A stretch of 64,000 nt of DNA from Hyperoodon ampullatus (GCA_949752795.1 OX457058.1:155382353-155446352), one strand, 5' to 3'. Positions 21,251 through 34,218 are shown, counted from the stretch's first letter. A program made the numbers and translations. Notes: generated from the letters alone by a model not told the origin.

Positions 21251-23176
21251 GTGACACCCCCCTGGGCTTGAAGGAGTCTGACCAGGAGATTCAGGACCGG
21301 AGGGTATGTCCTGGGCAGTGGGAGGTGCGTATCCTACACACACACATTTTGGCATCACTCTGCGTGATCTCCTTAGGAGACCTTTCTGCTCCACCCACAG
21401 GAAGCTGAAGAAGCGTGACAGTTTGCTTAGGTCTTGAATGTGTGTTCTCTGGCTCTTTCCTCCCACGGCTCTGTGAATGCTAATGCCAGGATATCAATTA
21501 TCCAGCCGGTCTGTTCGCTCAGGGGCCCCCATGCATAATCGATATGGGAGGCTGCCACTGCTTTTAGCTGGGGTGCTGGAGACCTCCCGTTTTCACGGAG
21601 CTCAGCCATAGAGTGGGTTTCTCCTCCATGCTGTGTCCCTCCTCCTCACTTCCTCTGGCTTCCATCTAACTCTGTAAGGCTGCACTGCAGGATTTTGCAG
21701 GTGGGCCACAGCTCCTGTAACTGTACCAAACCCTCATACACAGCAGCTGGGGAGGTGCTTGGTTGTACCTCAGCTCAAGCACTCCTAGGCTGCTGGCATG
21801 CGGGCCTTTCACTTGGCTTTTCCTCTTGCCGTTCTTGGCCCTTCCAAGGGCTTCTGACCACTGCTGAAGTGTCCAAGTCTTGGCAGACAGGCTGGCAAGA
21901 GAGAGTGTGAGTTCCCTTGTTTCCTTCCTGGCTGGGTATTTACTAGGTGGGGCAGTCTTACCTCCCCCTCTCTTGGTGAGAAGAGCTGGCTTGGCCCTGA
22001 CATGTCCCTTCCTGGGGTATCCATGACCCAGCATTATCCCTCTGAGACATTGCTGTGGTCGTTTCCTTCCCATTGCTTCCTCCCCTCCTGCCCAGATCAG
22101 GGAGGAGAGGGGATGACTTCTAAAACACCTCCAAACAGTGGGAGATGTTGTCGTCTCATCTGACACCGTCCCCTGCTCCATCCCGTCCTATTGTCCCTCC
22201 CACGACGTCAACTGAGTGCTGACTGTATAGTTAGAGAAACATGACCCACCTTGTAGCTTCTCCAGCCTAGAGCAAGGGACATTTGACCATGTTTCCAGTT
22301 GAGGGAAGAATATGACTCAGATTCAATCTCTGTCCTCCTTTGTAAAGCCCTGGACCCAGGTCCACTCTTCACACTTGTTCTTTGGCTGCCGTTCTGCTGG
22401 TCACAGATCTAAGGTTTGGGTACAGCTCTGGGCTGGGAAGTGCTCCGCTGGGCTGGATTCTGCCTGGAACATGAGTTTGATTTTCTTCTCTTGTTCCCCT
22501 CCCAGCTTAGCTACACCTAATTCTGAGAGAAGCCGCCCTTCCCATCACCCCTGCTGAGTGGACAGCAGCCCTGCTTTGTATCCTGTGACCCTGCCCACCC
22601 TACCCCATAGCCATGGCTTTCTGTGCCAGAGGTGAGCCCCCGTGGCTGCCCAGCCACATCCTGGCCTGCAAGCTAGAGCTTAAAAAAGATGAGTCAGGCT
22701 GAGGGCTCTGCTGCCTCAGGAGTTTGGAATTGGGAAACGGAGCTGGTAGTGGGGGTTTCTGAGCTAAAACATCATGATTTAGTCCTGACTGACCTTAGGA
22801 GATGGGGACCAGCAGAGAGTGAAGATGGAGCATGATGCCGAAAGCAAAGCAGCAGCGCCATGAAGGGAAGGAAAAGGGAAAAGAGGGTGTAGCTCCTCCT
22901 TTGCTGATGGCTTTGTGGTCCCAGCCTGCCCTGCTTCTCATATCTTCCCAGCAAACCCTTATCCTAACCGTACTTGGAGGGAGACTTTGTTTCTTATAAA
23001 TCTAAGGTTTATTAAGAAGTCCAAGTCCTCTGAGTTGTCCAGCACTTAGGTGAGGGCAACAGAACAGACTTTTGTCAAATGGTTGGCTGGGAGTAGGGTT
23101 TAGAGTTGTGTCTCATTTCAGGTAGCCTCTAGCAAAATTTAGACGCCAGCTCATTTCCTGTAGTTTGGGGAAAATT
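21251..23176. other. Unique sequence, about 1.9 kb, with a possible regulatory block
   Basis: No repeat recognised. 21480-21560 holds clustered homeodomain/POU-like AT cores. A 171-codon - strand frame (21666-22181) has no family match and no ATG context of note. Confidence 0.5.
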
Positions 23177-23191
23177 CCTGGAAGATTCTTT

Positions 23192-23547
23192 TTTTTTTTT
23201 AATTAACTTATTTTTTATTTATTTAATTTTGGCTGCGTTGGATCTTCATTGCTGTGCGTGGGCTTTCTCTAGTTGTGGTGAGCAGGGGCTACTCTTCGTT
23301 GTGGTGCACAGGCTTCTCACTGCAGTGGCTTCTCTTGTGGAGCATGGGCTCTAGGCACATGGGCTTCAGTAGTTGTGGCACATGGGCTCAGTAGTTGTGG
23401 CTCGTGGGCTTTAGAGTGCAGACTCAGTAGTTGTGGCGCACGGGCTTAGTTGCTCTGCAGCATGTGGGATCTTCCCGGACCGGGGCTCGAACCTGTGTCC
23501 CCTGCATTGGCAGGCAGATTCTTAACCACTGCGCCACCAGGGAAGCC
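23192..23547 (-). mobile_element. Long CHR-type tRNA-derived SINE (about 356 bp)
   Basis: On the - strand, the tRNA-like head 'ggcttccctggtggcgcagt' is followed by a body with repeats of the 'cactactgaagcc' / 'ccacaactactga' type and an AT-rich tail. Perfect 15-bp target duplication cctggaagattcttt at 23177-23191 and 23548-23562. Confidence 0.93.
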
Positions 23548-23562
23548 CCTGGAAGATTCTTT

Positions 23563-24037
23563 AACTTGGATTATAGCTGGCAGATTCCTGTCAGGGCCAG
23601 GTGATGGGTGTGTGTTGGTCAAATGGTGACTGAGGAAAAAAAACTCTGGCTGATCCCCAATTGCAGGATGGGGTCCCTGGCTCCAGGGAAAGTTCTAGTG
23701 ATGCCCAGCAATGGGAGAAGCATTGAAGTCAGCAGAAGTATTTTGTTGGAGCCTGCATTGTGGCTTAAAATGGACGTTGATGAGAGGCCAAGATGAACTA
23801 TCTAGAAAACTGCCAAAGAGGCCTCATGTGAGAGGAGCAAGTGCACCACCGGGGGCCAGATCCTGGCCAGACCTGCTGGAGGTTGGATGAGCGATTGGGT
23901 GCCCGGGGGGCCCACAGAGGTGTCCAGCCAGTTTGTCTACCGGGGCCTGGTTGAATCTGAGGTCACACTCCCAAAGGCCTTTGAAATGTGGCAGTTGAAG
24001 CCAGGTGTCATGCTTTCTGGTTTTCCTTAATTGTAAA
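23563..24037. other. Unique sequence, no feature seen
   Basis: Short frames only; no repeat recognised. Confidence 0.5.
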
Positions 24038-24275
24038 CAATAATAAGAGCAGCTAACATTTATTGTGCCAGGTGCTCTGTTAACTATTTCACAGGCTTTT
24101 GAAAAAAAAAATTCCTGTGAACAGAGATATAAGGTAGTTATCATTATTCCCCTGTTTTACGGATGAGGAAACTAGGGTGTAGAAAACGGAACTGACTTTC
24201 CTAAGGCCATATGACTAGCCCAAGGTGAGCGGACCATGGATCCTGGCCTCTGACCACGCGGCCATGCTCTTAAGC
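24038..24275 (-). repeat. MIR SINE
   Basis: 'gtgccaggtgctctgttaac', 'ttttacggatgaggaaacta' and 'cctaaggccatatgactagc'. Contains an A-run at about 24100. Confidence 0.85.
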
Positions 24276-25014
24276 CTACTCTGGAACCTTATTGGTTAAT
24301 ATGCACCCCGGAACCTCAGCTGGGGTCCCATTTTCTTTCTTTGGCCATGTCCCACTGAGCAACCCAGTGTCCCAGGAGGTTTGCCAAGCCCCGGAGGCTG
24401 GAAGACACCTGTTGATGTGAGCAGCTGCCTCGCCCTTTCTGAAGCAGGGCCAACCCAACCTGCTCTGAGCCAGGGAGGGACTCAACACATTATGTAGGAG
24501 TGGCTGTCCCCCCAGAATGACGTCATAGACTTTTGTACCTGTAGCTTCTGGTACCAGCTGCTTCTGGAAATGAAGCAAAGCCCTGCAAGTTGGAGATGGA
24601 TGGAGGAGACCTAGGATGTGTGCTGACTTGAAGGTTCCCCACTTTGGATTGTGATAACTCCTGGGGTTCAACAGTCCCTGGCAAAGCTGGTGTAATGGGG
24701 GCATTTCAGGAATGATTTGCTGTCAGGACAGTGGCTGGAAACCCCTTGCTGGTTCATCTGCTCTGTCTAGATTGGGGGAACTTGTATAGCACAACGGCAG
24801 GCGATCTTGGGAAGGAGGCCAGCCTGAATCTTCCGCCATCTGCTAATGGAGCAATAGATTATGTTGTAGCACGAGCGCGTCACCATAATTGGGCAAAACC
24901 ATCAGATAAGGTGGCAGAGGAAACTGAGAAAGTGTATATTAGCTGTGGACGTGTAGCTTGGGAGATGGAGTGGGGACTTTGGAAATGGAAATGTCCATCT
25001 TAGTGATGCTCAAG
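24276..25014. other. Unique sequence with a possible regulatory block
   Basis: A 142-codon - strand frame (24276-24704) shows no known domain. 24838-24935 looks like a conserved enhancer by composition. Confidence 0.5.
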
Positions 25015-25195
25015 TACATGGTTCTCAAAGTGGGTCTCAGTGTCACCTGGGAACGTATGTGAACTACACATTCTCGGGTCCTGCCCCAGACTTCCTGAGT
25101 CTGAAACTCTAGGTAAGGGGCACAGCAAGCTGCATTTTAAAACACTTTCCAGGTGATTCTGATACATGCTAATGGTTGAGAACCACAGCTGTACA
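25015..25195. mobile_element. Nonautonomous hAT-Charlie element
   Basis: Ends 'atggttctcaaagtgggtct' and 'gctaatggttgagaaccaca' are inverted counterparts (ggttctcaa / ttgagaacc), about 180 bp apart. Confidence 0.75.
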
Positions 25196-25469
25196 GTAAA
25201 CTAGTGTAATTAAACTGTAGTATCCTGGACACAGCCTACAGCTTTCAGGCGGAGAAAACCTTGAACTTGCTGGATTTATACTGTGTGATGAAAAATATAC
25301 TTAATAAATCCTCTTTGGATTTAATCAGATTAACAACAGTGGTTCTCCAGTGACTCAGGCAAAGTTCCCCGTGGTCCACCCACCCTTCCCTTGTCACACA
25401 AAATCCTTCACTGGACTTGAGTGGGAGGAGATCTATGGTTGACAATGGGTGTTTCCTTAAGGTAGCTTG

Positions 25470-25620
25470 ATGTAGTTGAAGGAGAACCTGCATTGGGGTT
25501 CTGGCATTAGTCTCAGGGGCTGTGGCATGGCTCTTCCTGCCTCCTGGGCTCAGGCTCTTCATCTGTGAAGTGAGGATAGATTTGGAACTCTCTAAGGTCC
25601 CTTGTGGTGACAGTCCACGG
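25470..25620 (+). repeat. MIRb-type SINE
   Basis: 'gctcttcatctgtgaagtga' then 'ggaactctctaaggtccctt'. Confidence 0.6.
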
Positions 25621-25639
25621 TTCTTAGAGATGTCCCAAG

Positions 25640-27409
25640 AAAAGGCCATGGTTACGACATGCTGGAAGCAGAAGTGTTGATGCTGTCATATCTTAAGCCT
25701 TAATATTGGAAGTGACAGCCTGCTGACCATCTGGAAGAATCTCCCAGGGCACCAAAGGCCCTGGACCCTGATTTGAGAACTGTATTTTAGGACAGGTGCC
25801 TCATTAATAGAAATGACTTCCCGAGAATGTAGCCAAATAGCCTCCCTGACTTTGTACCAGGCTAAAGTCTTTACACTGTAGCCTTTTGAGCACAGAGGTC
25901 AATCTGCTCAGAAGGGTCAGTCCCCCAGCCCCAGATCTCTCTCCATCTGACCCCCCGATGGCTTCTGCTGTGACTTGAACAGATATGTGTGCCGAGCTTT
26001 GGAGCTCAAGCTATTCTTTGCGAGGAAGGTAGTGGGAACACTCGGCCTGCAAGCGTCTGTCCTTCCTTGGCTGAAGACATCGTTCAGGCGTGGGGGTGGT
26101 GGTGGAGGAGCGAGAAGCTGGGGGTGGGAGCAAGGGGGAGCCTGCCTTGAGGACGGCTTGTTCTCCTGTTGCTTTCACGGGACTTTGGCGTCAGAGGGAG
26201 AGAACACGTACAAATCTGCTGCAATTGACCTTTTAAGCCAAACCAACTTGTACGTTTGCTACATGAAGGGGCTGCCGACAAGTTGGGCTGGAAGCAGAAG
26301 GTGGAGGAGAAAGGAGAAATATCACCACTTCGGGAGGGGAGTTCATGGGCTGGTGAGAGATGGAGCAGCGGCCAGAGCCAGAACGGCCATGACATTGTTA
26401 GACACTCCGACATGCTGCCTTCCATCTTCTTAGAGGCTGCACATCTGAAGTATGACTCCAAGGCTGCGAGAAGAAAGTGCAGTTGAGCACGCACCATTGA
26501 AACCTCTCTCTGAGCAAGGTCACCAGGGCAGCAGTGGGTTACAGGGACCAAGACCATTTAATCTAAGGTCCATTTCAGACTAGGTCCTCGACCTAGGGGA
26601 AGGATGGGTAGCTGATTCAGATACAGCTCTGAATGGCAGCCGTGGGGATGGGAGAAACACCCATAGCAGCACCCTTTTAGCCCTCCTGGCCTTTTTTCTC
26701 CACCATTAACATGGAAGGTGTGATGCTGCTGTGGGTGAGCCTCATCACAGCTTCTAGGATCTGGGAGCAGAGTGCCATCCTGGGTAAAGCAGGAGGGGAA
26801 ACAAAAGGCTGTGTGATTTGAGACTAGCATGACTCCATTTCCCTGCCTGAAAATGCAGGGAACACCTGTTCTTGTCTACAGCCAGAAAGGATTTGACAGA
26901 ATTTTTAAAATAAGAAGTGAAATGAGGGAAATTTAAATCAGCCTCTGCGAAAGGACTTTGCGGATTCCCTGTCATTTAAAGATGTCGCAGCATTATGGTT
27001 TCTGTTTCTGGGAATGTCAAGAGTAAAATGATGTGACATTTGTCAAGTGCTTGGGCTAATCGTAGCCAGAACGTTCCACCGGGGGACTCCTCTGGGAGGT
27101 CACCTGTCAGGGCTGGAAGGTTGGGGGACAAAGGGAACAGTGGGGGGGGGGAGGTTCAACTAGGTAACCTTAAAGTCCCTCCCAACTCTTAACTCTAGGA
27201 TTCTTGGGAAAAATAAATGACAGTGATGGACCTTCTTGTTCAATATGTGTTGATCAAGTGGGCCTTATATCAAGCCCAGTCCCCCTACTAACACCCAGAG
27301 AGGGAAGTCTTGGTTTCTAGGGGTGGGGAACATGTCCCTCTCAGCCGATAAGAATCCCTGGCTTTTTCCAGGGACAAAGGCAAGTGAAGGAAATGGAACG
27401 AATTTCCAA
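25640..27409. other. Mostly unique sequence, about 1.8 kb
   Basis: Long opposing frames at 25975-26433 (+) and 26084-26557 (-) share the same bases and carry no recognisable motif. A MIRb-like tail ('accttaaagtccctcccaac') lies near 27170. Confidence 0.5.
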
Positions 27410-27590
27410 GTACCATGTGTATTATTCAATTTAATCATCACAATAATCCATTGGATAGATAGGATTACTCTTCACCATGTTCCAGAAGAGGACATGGAGG
27501 TGCAGAAACATCCAAACACTTGCATATTGTTGCACAGACAGCGAGTGGAGACATCCAGTATACAGCCCTGGTCTGGGCCATGACTGCCTA
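27410..27590 (-). repeat. MIR SINE
   Basis: 'aatttaatcatcacaataat' and 'agaggacatggaggtgcaga'. Confidence 0.65.
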
Positions 27591-27599
27591 ACTCTACCT

Positions 27600-28250
27600 G
27601 TCTGGCTGGGTTGAGGGCTTGTCTCTTTGAAGATATACATGAAGAAGATATGAGCATGCAAAGCTTCATAACTGAGTCCCTGGTGCCTTTCTCTTTACAC
27701 ATGATAATGTCTCCTCTTATGTCTGTCCCAAGAGAGAGGGTGCTCTGAGAAGTGCTAAAATGGCTTCCGGAGCGGAGCTTGCCCTGGGGGCCTGGGGTTG
27801 TGAGTTACTGGGCAGGTGTGGGGCACCAACCAGGTGCACTGTGGAAGGCTCTTTTTGTGAGGGAGACCCCTCCTCTTTGCTTCAGCCTTTCCCTGCGTGA
27901 AATGAGGCTTCCTGGGGCCTGGGGACTATTAATTACTCATTGTTAGTGTCTTGGAGCTGGATAAAGTGTTCTCCCAGTGTTACTATTTCAGGGTTAGACA
28001 TCGGCAACTTGTAGCGTGGTGTTTGGCTCCGGCTCCCAAGTCTGATTGTTTCTTTGATCCCAGTTTTTCTCAGTGACTTGGCTCAGTTTCAGAACTGTCT
28101 GGGCAATGTCTCCAGCTCACTTTCTAGTTGTTCTTTTTCTTCTTTTCCCTCTTGGGTATGGCCAAAGGTGGAGGTTGAGAAAGGAGACGTGGTGAATTGA
28201 GCTGACCGCCTCGGAGTTTGGAAACCCGAGTTAATTTTGTTTTATTTTCT
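27600..28250. other. Unique sequence, no feature seen
   Basis: Nothing recognised over about 650 bp. Confidence 0.5.
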
Positions 28251-29700
28251 TCACTGATTTGATAATTTTTAAGTTACCACCTTAACACACAGTATTTATG
28301 TAATGCAAATAGTACATAATTAATACTGAAAACTTTAAAAACTCAGAAAAGCACGAAGGCCAAAGCCAAAATCACTATTTTCCTACCATGTACCACGATT
28401 TACATTTTGGCGTAGAGTCTCCCAGGTATGTGTGTGTGTGTGTGAGTGAGATACACTTATTTTTAATTTTTTACAGAAATGAAACACTGTATGTGGTCTT
28501 TTTTTCCTGCTTTTAGTGTTATAACATGAATGTATTACTGTGTCAAAAATATTCTTAAACATTTTATTTAAAAGGTTGTAAGGATATAAAATATTCTATT
28601 ATATAGATGTAACAATTTACTTTATCTCCTATTGTTGGATATTTAGACCCTACATTTTCTTTTTTTAAAATTTATTTATTTATTTATTTATTTTTGGTTG
28701 TGTTGGGTCTTCCTTGCTGTGTGCGGGCTTTCTCTAGTTGCGACGAGCGGGGGCTACTCTTCACTGCAGTGCCCAGGCTTCTCATTACAGTGGCTTCTCT
28801 TGTTGCGAAGCACAGGCTCTAGGCGCACAGGCTTCAGTAGTTGTGGCACGTGGGCTCAGTAGTTGTGGCTTGCGGGCTCTAGAGCTCAGGCTCAGTAGTT
28901 GTGGAGCACAGGCTTAGTTGCTCCGCGGCATGTGGAATCTTCCTGGGCCAGGGCTCGAACCTGTGTCCCCTGCGTTGGCAGGCAGATTCTTAACCACTGT
29001 GCCACCAGACCCTACATTTTCTATGATTAGAAATATTACTATTTATCCCTCTAAAGGTAGGCCATATTACATTTCTACCTGTAGTATATAAGAACAAACA
29101 TTTTCCAATACCATTATGATATATTTTGCTAATCTTAGCCTCTTTGATAGGACCAAAAAAAAAAAAAAAGCTATTTCATCGTTTCAATCTTAAGCAGTTC
29201 TAAGAAAGAATGTGAGTATGTGTAGATGAGTTTGTTGGGACTATAAGGGAAAAAAGATGTCAGCCATCTCAGTTTTATTTTCTATATTTGTCTCCTTTGA
29301 TTTTTCCTTTGCCAATGTAACACAAACACACTAGATCTCTACCCTAAGGAAAGAGGCATATATAAATATCTTTTAAAGGGTATCTGTCACAGTTTTATTT
29401 ATAAGAGCAAAAGTTGAAAAAGCCTAAGTGTTTAAAATGAGAAATTAGTTAAATTAATAATGATAATGGAATACTATGCAATCATTAAAATAATTTAATG
29501 GCATAGGGAAAAATCAGGCTGTAAAATAATATGTACATTATGATCTCAATTAAATAATGTGTGCATAAAAGAAAGGCTATAAAGGTGAATGTTAATCATT
29601 TCTATATGTTATAATTATACTTTTTCCCCTATGTTTTCAAAAGTTTTTAACAGATGCATGTAATACTTTTGAAATCATACACAAAACAGATGTTAGCAAG
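28250..29700. repeat. AT-rich block of old L1 (L1M-type) 3' sequence, interrupted by a SINE
   Basis: 'aaggatataaaatattctat', 'ttgttggatatttagaccct' and, further right, 'taatggaatactatgcaatc' and 'aaataatatgtacattatga' are L1 3'-region motifs. The pieces may be in mixed orientation. A (GT)n run lies at 28430-28445 and an A-run at 29154-29170. Confidence 0.6.
28661..29006 (-). mobile_element. Long CHR-type tRNA-derived SINE (about 346 bp)
   Basis: Perfect 16-bp target duplication agaccctacattttct at 28645-28660 and 29007-29022, within old L1 sequence. The tRNA-like head is at the right and the (AAAT)n-type tail at the left. Same subtype as the 23192 copy. Confidence 0.94.
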
Positions 29701-29709
29701 TAAACTCTA

Positions 29710-31270
29710 AAAGGTTATACATGGAAATAAAGAGCTCTGAGTAACTGGATGCTGGGTCATTTAGATTCCCTCCAAAACTTTGTGGCTTATTGAGTCTTTT
29801 TACGTTCTTTGAGGGTTGTGGGGCTCTTTGGAGTTTGCAGGACCGTTTTATAGCAGGGGCTTCTAATGAGGCTAGAGCCAAAGTAGGGAGACCAAGAATA
29901 GCTTCCATCTGCTCTTCTGCCCTTTGTGTGGACTTGGGAGCACAAGGTGGCGGAGGGGGGAAAGAACCTATCTATGATGCCCACTGCCCTGGAGCACAGG
30001 TTGTGTAGGACGTGGCATCCAAGGCATCAGTGGCTCTCAGGACGGCTGGGGTTGGTGTTTGGAAACTGAAAGGCAGGGAATGCCAGAAGATTGATATCTA
30101 AATGTCATCTGGAGGGATTGATTTGGTTGTGTTTGTGTATTTCTGATAATGACAAGTATGCTGGGGACTGAATGCTATGCTAGTCCCCTTACTCACTGAT
30201 AAAGAAGTGGAGACCTAGAGGGATTAAGTCACTGGCCCAAGGCAGTGTCTTTTTTCCCCCATCACAGTGTTCCACTGGGATGGTGCAATGTTTCATGTGT
30301 TGGGTATGTCTGATTGGCTGAGATAATTCACAGCATACTTGGATGGCTCTTAAGTACTTGAAGTTGCTTGGTTAGAGTTTGGATGAAAGAGGATATTTTA
30401 ACTCTCTGAGTAGTAGGATTGGGCATGGGAGGAGGTCAGTGTCAGTCTTTCCTCATTATAAAATGATAATTATTAAATGATATTCAGAGGAAGAGGAAAT
30501 ATTGAACTTTGTAATAAGGGGAGGTATACTAGGAGAGCTGGCAGAGAGATGAGTCAATGATAAAAATGGATTTATTTTCCCCAGACTCAGGTTTCCATGT
30601 GGAGATGCCCTTATTTTTTGAGTTTCAGGCACTCAGTGGCATGGGTTTTTCTCCTATTATGGCTTTCATCCTGGATGTTTGAGGAGAGCTCTGAGAACTG
30701 GAGAGTTCACTCACCTTTATGACTTAAAGCCCCATGCTGTGTTACCTTGTTTGTCTTTGGCTATCAGCGCCCTGAGTATGAAGACACTGAGTTCACTTTG
30801 GGCCTCACTCTTTAAGTCTGAGGTTCTGTCCAGAGCAGGGAGTAGTTAGGGTGGGAGAGGACTGGAATTCCTGGCCAGGGAGGAGCTCTTAAAACAAGTA
30901 AAGAGTATCGTAGAAGAAAAGGTAATTGAGGGAATGAGCAGAGCATGACAGCTGCCTTCAAATATGTGTGGAGCTGTCATAAGGAGCAAAGAGGAAACTT
31001 GGTCTGTGTGACTCCTGAGAGCAGAGCTGTGATTGATGAAGTCTGAGATGTTCTGGGGAGACCCATTTCAGCTCCGTATAAGGAAGACCTTTCTAGAAAG
31101 TAGAGCCTCCCAGCAGTGGTCAGTGGAGCAATGGAAGGGTTCAGCAGAGCCTCCAAATGTTGGTCAGAGGAGATTCCTGCACTGGGTGGGAGGTTGTTCT
31201 ACATGACCACTAAGAGTCATTCCAAGTCTGCTCATCTAAAACTCTGTGTTTTTGTGTCTACCTCTTGGGT
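29710..31270. other. Mostly unique sequence with one MIR remnant
   Basis: A MIR fragment (-) lies at about 30130-30260 ('gaagtggagacctagaggga'). A MIRb-like tail ('gggaggttgttctacatgac') is near 31190. No gene recognised. Confidence 0.5.
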
Positions 31271-31279
31271 ATATAATCT

Positions 31280-31950
31280 ATTCATTGCTCACTATTTATT
31301 AAGCATGTATTATGCTTGTCATATGTTCTACTCGGTGTTGGAGATGTAATAATGAACAAACTATAAGATCCTTGAGCTTACAGTCAATTGAAAGAGTAAA
31401 TGGTAAATAGATTATTAGAAATATGTGACCAACCTAGTAAAGTATAGGGTGCTATGAGCTCACACAAGAAGAGCACCCAGCTTAGCTTGGGGTGTGAACC
31501 ATGGAGTCTGCCTGGAAAAATTGAGGTGGAAGATCTAAAAAGTGACTATGCCTAGGCTGAAAGGGTAAAGAAGAGTGTTCCAGGGAGAGGGAACAGCCTG
31601 TACAAAGGTGGAGGGACAACGCAGAGACATTGATTGCTGGGGGAGAGGCAAGTGATAAGAGTGGTGACGATGACGAGGCAGACAGGCAGATGATGAAGGC
31701 CCTGTCCTGCCAGGTCGGAGTTTGGATTTCAGATTAGAAACAACAGGGAGTCCTTGAAGAGCTGTGAGGAAAGGAGTTGTGTGATCTGCCTCAACTGTTG
31801 GAAAGACCACTCTGGTTCCAGTATGGAGAGTGGGTTGGAGGGGACCAAGACTGGCTGCGGAGTCTATTTCAGTAATTCCAGCAAGAGATGATGGTGGAAT
31901 TAACCCACTGTAGTGGCAGTGAGGCTAGAGAGGGGCGGGCAGGTGGGAGG
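31280..31950 (-). repeat. L2 LINE, antisense
   Basis: 'cactatttattaagcatgta', 'gagggaacagcctgtacaaa', 'cctgtcctgccaggtcggag', 'gtgtgatctgcctcaactgt' and 'tccagcaagagatgatggtg' follow the reversed L2 order over about 670 bp. Confidence 0.8.
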
Positions 31951-32689
31951 GAAGCATTCGTATTGAGGAACTGGGAGGTTGGGGGTGCATTTATTGAGAC
32001 AGAGAAACTAGGGTAGACAGCAGATTTGGGGGCTGGTGGGATGCTGATGAGTCCAGTTTGGTACATGTTGTGTTTAAAAGGCCTGTGGGACACAGAAGTG
32101 CGGACACCCTTTCTTTCCAATTTGTAAACTACCCCAAAGAGGTTCATTTTTTGTCTCCTGATGCCATGGGTGGGGGTTCTTTATATACAATGGGACTTTT
32201 CTTCCAAATACTTTCATGACTACTTCTCACGGATCCCCCCCACCCCATTAGTGTCCCATGAAATGGTGTCTGCGTGTTTTTAGAATATAGTTACTCAGGT
32301 GGTTTTTACTCTCTGGTTAGAGGGGCAAGGCCGGGCAAGGTTGATTCCATTCCCTGATGGTAGCCTCTTTGGTTGGTTGGCCTGCACTCCCTCCATGGAG
32401 TCACCTTCCTGAATGTTCCCAGATTGGTTAAATAGACCCCATTCGGGGGTCACCTTATGGGCCTGCTGCTGACCTGTTCCATAGATTCATAACTGGCAAA
32501 GACATTGAAGATCATTAAGTCCAAACTGTGCCTCAAAAGGATGTAAAGAGGTTTCTCCAAGGTCAGACAATGAGTTGGTCTCCTGGCTTCTTTTCCTACT
32601 TTACCACATTGAACTTTAAAGAAATCTTACTGAGCTATAAACACCCCTTCCTTTTGATTCATTTCTTCTATGTAACCCTTAAATGTCTG
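31951..32689. other. Mostly unique or unresolved old repeat sequence
   Basis: The first 200 bp may continue the antisense L2 ('ggacatgttgtgtttaaaa'-like wording at 32060). The rest is unrecognised. Confidence 0.4.
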
Positions 32690-33384
32690 AATTCTCTAGA
32701 GCCCTGCCACTCACCCTCTTCCGTTATACTCTACTTCCTCTTTCTGTGTGATCCTATCTACTGCTGTGGTTTTCACTGCTATCCAAGGGTGGATGACTCC
32801 CCAGTTGGTACTCCCAGCCTTGAACCCCCTCCTACACCTTAGATCACCAATCCTGGTCCTCTCCTCCCACGGGTACATCAAAATCAGCAGCTTATAAACA
32901 AAAGGTGTTGGCTTCAGACCTGCATAGGTGACTGCCTACTGGTTCTTGCAATTGAGAATCAATAGTAAGTTGAGACTTAAACTTTACACACCCAAGTCTG
33001 CTTTTCATCTTTTCCTGCATATCTGAGTGGGCAGCAGCCCTGTCTACCCAGGAATGTGAGCTGGAGAGGTGGGAGCCAGCTACAATATCCCTTTCTCTCC
33101 ACCTCATTAGCCATTGAACCCTTTGGTTCTACCTTTTCAACATCTGTGGACTCCGTCTGCTCCTCTGTGTCTTTCTTGCCAACAGACCATCACCAGCTTC
33201 CAACTAGAACACTTTGGTACATTCTCAGATGGTCTCCCTACTGTCCATTCTTTTCTTCCTCCATCTTCTCTTCCTCTCCCACATACTGTAGGAAGGATGT
33301 AAGGGAAATATAATACAAACCTGATCAACCCATTCCTTGCATAAAATACTGCCTCCCCTGTAAAATCTCTTTAGTATACCATAG

Positions 33385-33635
33385 ATAGTGGCTAAGAGCC
33401 TGGACTCTGGAGTCAGGCTGCCTGGGTTTGAATTCCATTGACTAGCTGAGTTATCTTGGGTAGATTACATAACGTTTCTGTTTACCAATTCCCTCACCTA
33501 TAAAATGGGGGATAATAATAATATACCTGCTTCACAGTGTTGTTATAAGAATTAAATGAGTTAATATTTATGAAGTGCTTAAAACAGTGCTTAGCACATG
33601 GTAAACCCTGCATAAGAGTTTGTTAAATAAAATAA
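33385..33635 (+). repeat. MIR SINE, well preserved
   Basis: 'gtggctaagagcctggactc', 'ggagtcaggctgcctgggtt', 'ctcacctataaaatggggga' and 'cagtgcttagcacatggtaa': nearly the full family consensus order. Confidence 0.93.
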
Positions 33636-33984
33636 ATATATAACTCCTTAGCTTGGCATGAAGGCCTTTCCAAATTGGGTCCCTGTTGGCCTCTCCAAGC
33701 TCGGGTTCTCAACCCTCCTGTCCTTGGCACTGTGCCTCCAGCAATGCTCAACAATTTGCCACTTTTCGTACCATTATGCTTTTCCTCGTGTTTCCTTTAA
33801 TCCCTGGATTATTTTTCTTCCCTCTTCTTTCCAATGTCTCCTCCCCCTTATGAACCTTCAAACAAATTATTCATCTTTTAAAATTCAGAGTAAATGCTTC
33901 CTATCTGAAGCCATCCCCATAGTACTGGACAGAGATAACATATCTTCCTCTGAGCTACTTTCATTGTGGGGTATATTTCATTAT

Positions 33985-34218
33985 AGTGGTTAGTCCGGAG
34001 GCTCTGGGGCAGAACAGACCTTGTTCCAATTCTGATTCAACCACTTATCAGCTGTCTGACCTTGGGCAAGTTACTTAACCTCTCTGAGCCTCATCTGTAA
34101 CATGGGAGTAATAAGTTACCTACCTCATGGGGCTATTGTATTACATGGTACTATGCATACTAAGGGCTGGGTCCAACTCCTAGCACATGGTAAGCTGACA
34201 GCAAGTACTTTATTATTA
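33985..34218 (+). repeat. MIR SINE inside L2
   Basis: 'agtggttagtccggaggctc', 'ctgaccttgggcaagttact' and 'tcctagcacatggtaagctg'; L2 sequence resumes on the far side. Confidence 0.9.

Noticed and set aside
21666..22181. 171-codon - strand frame
   Set aside because: Longest frame outside repeats and NRXN3, but low-complexity peptide with no known motif; length is within chance for GC-rich DNA.
26084..26557. 157-codon - strand frame opposite a 152-codon + frame
   Set aside because: Both share one repeat-poor segment by chance. Neither shows a recognised domain, splice structure or codon pattern suggesting selection.
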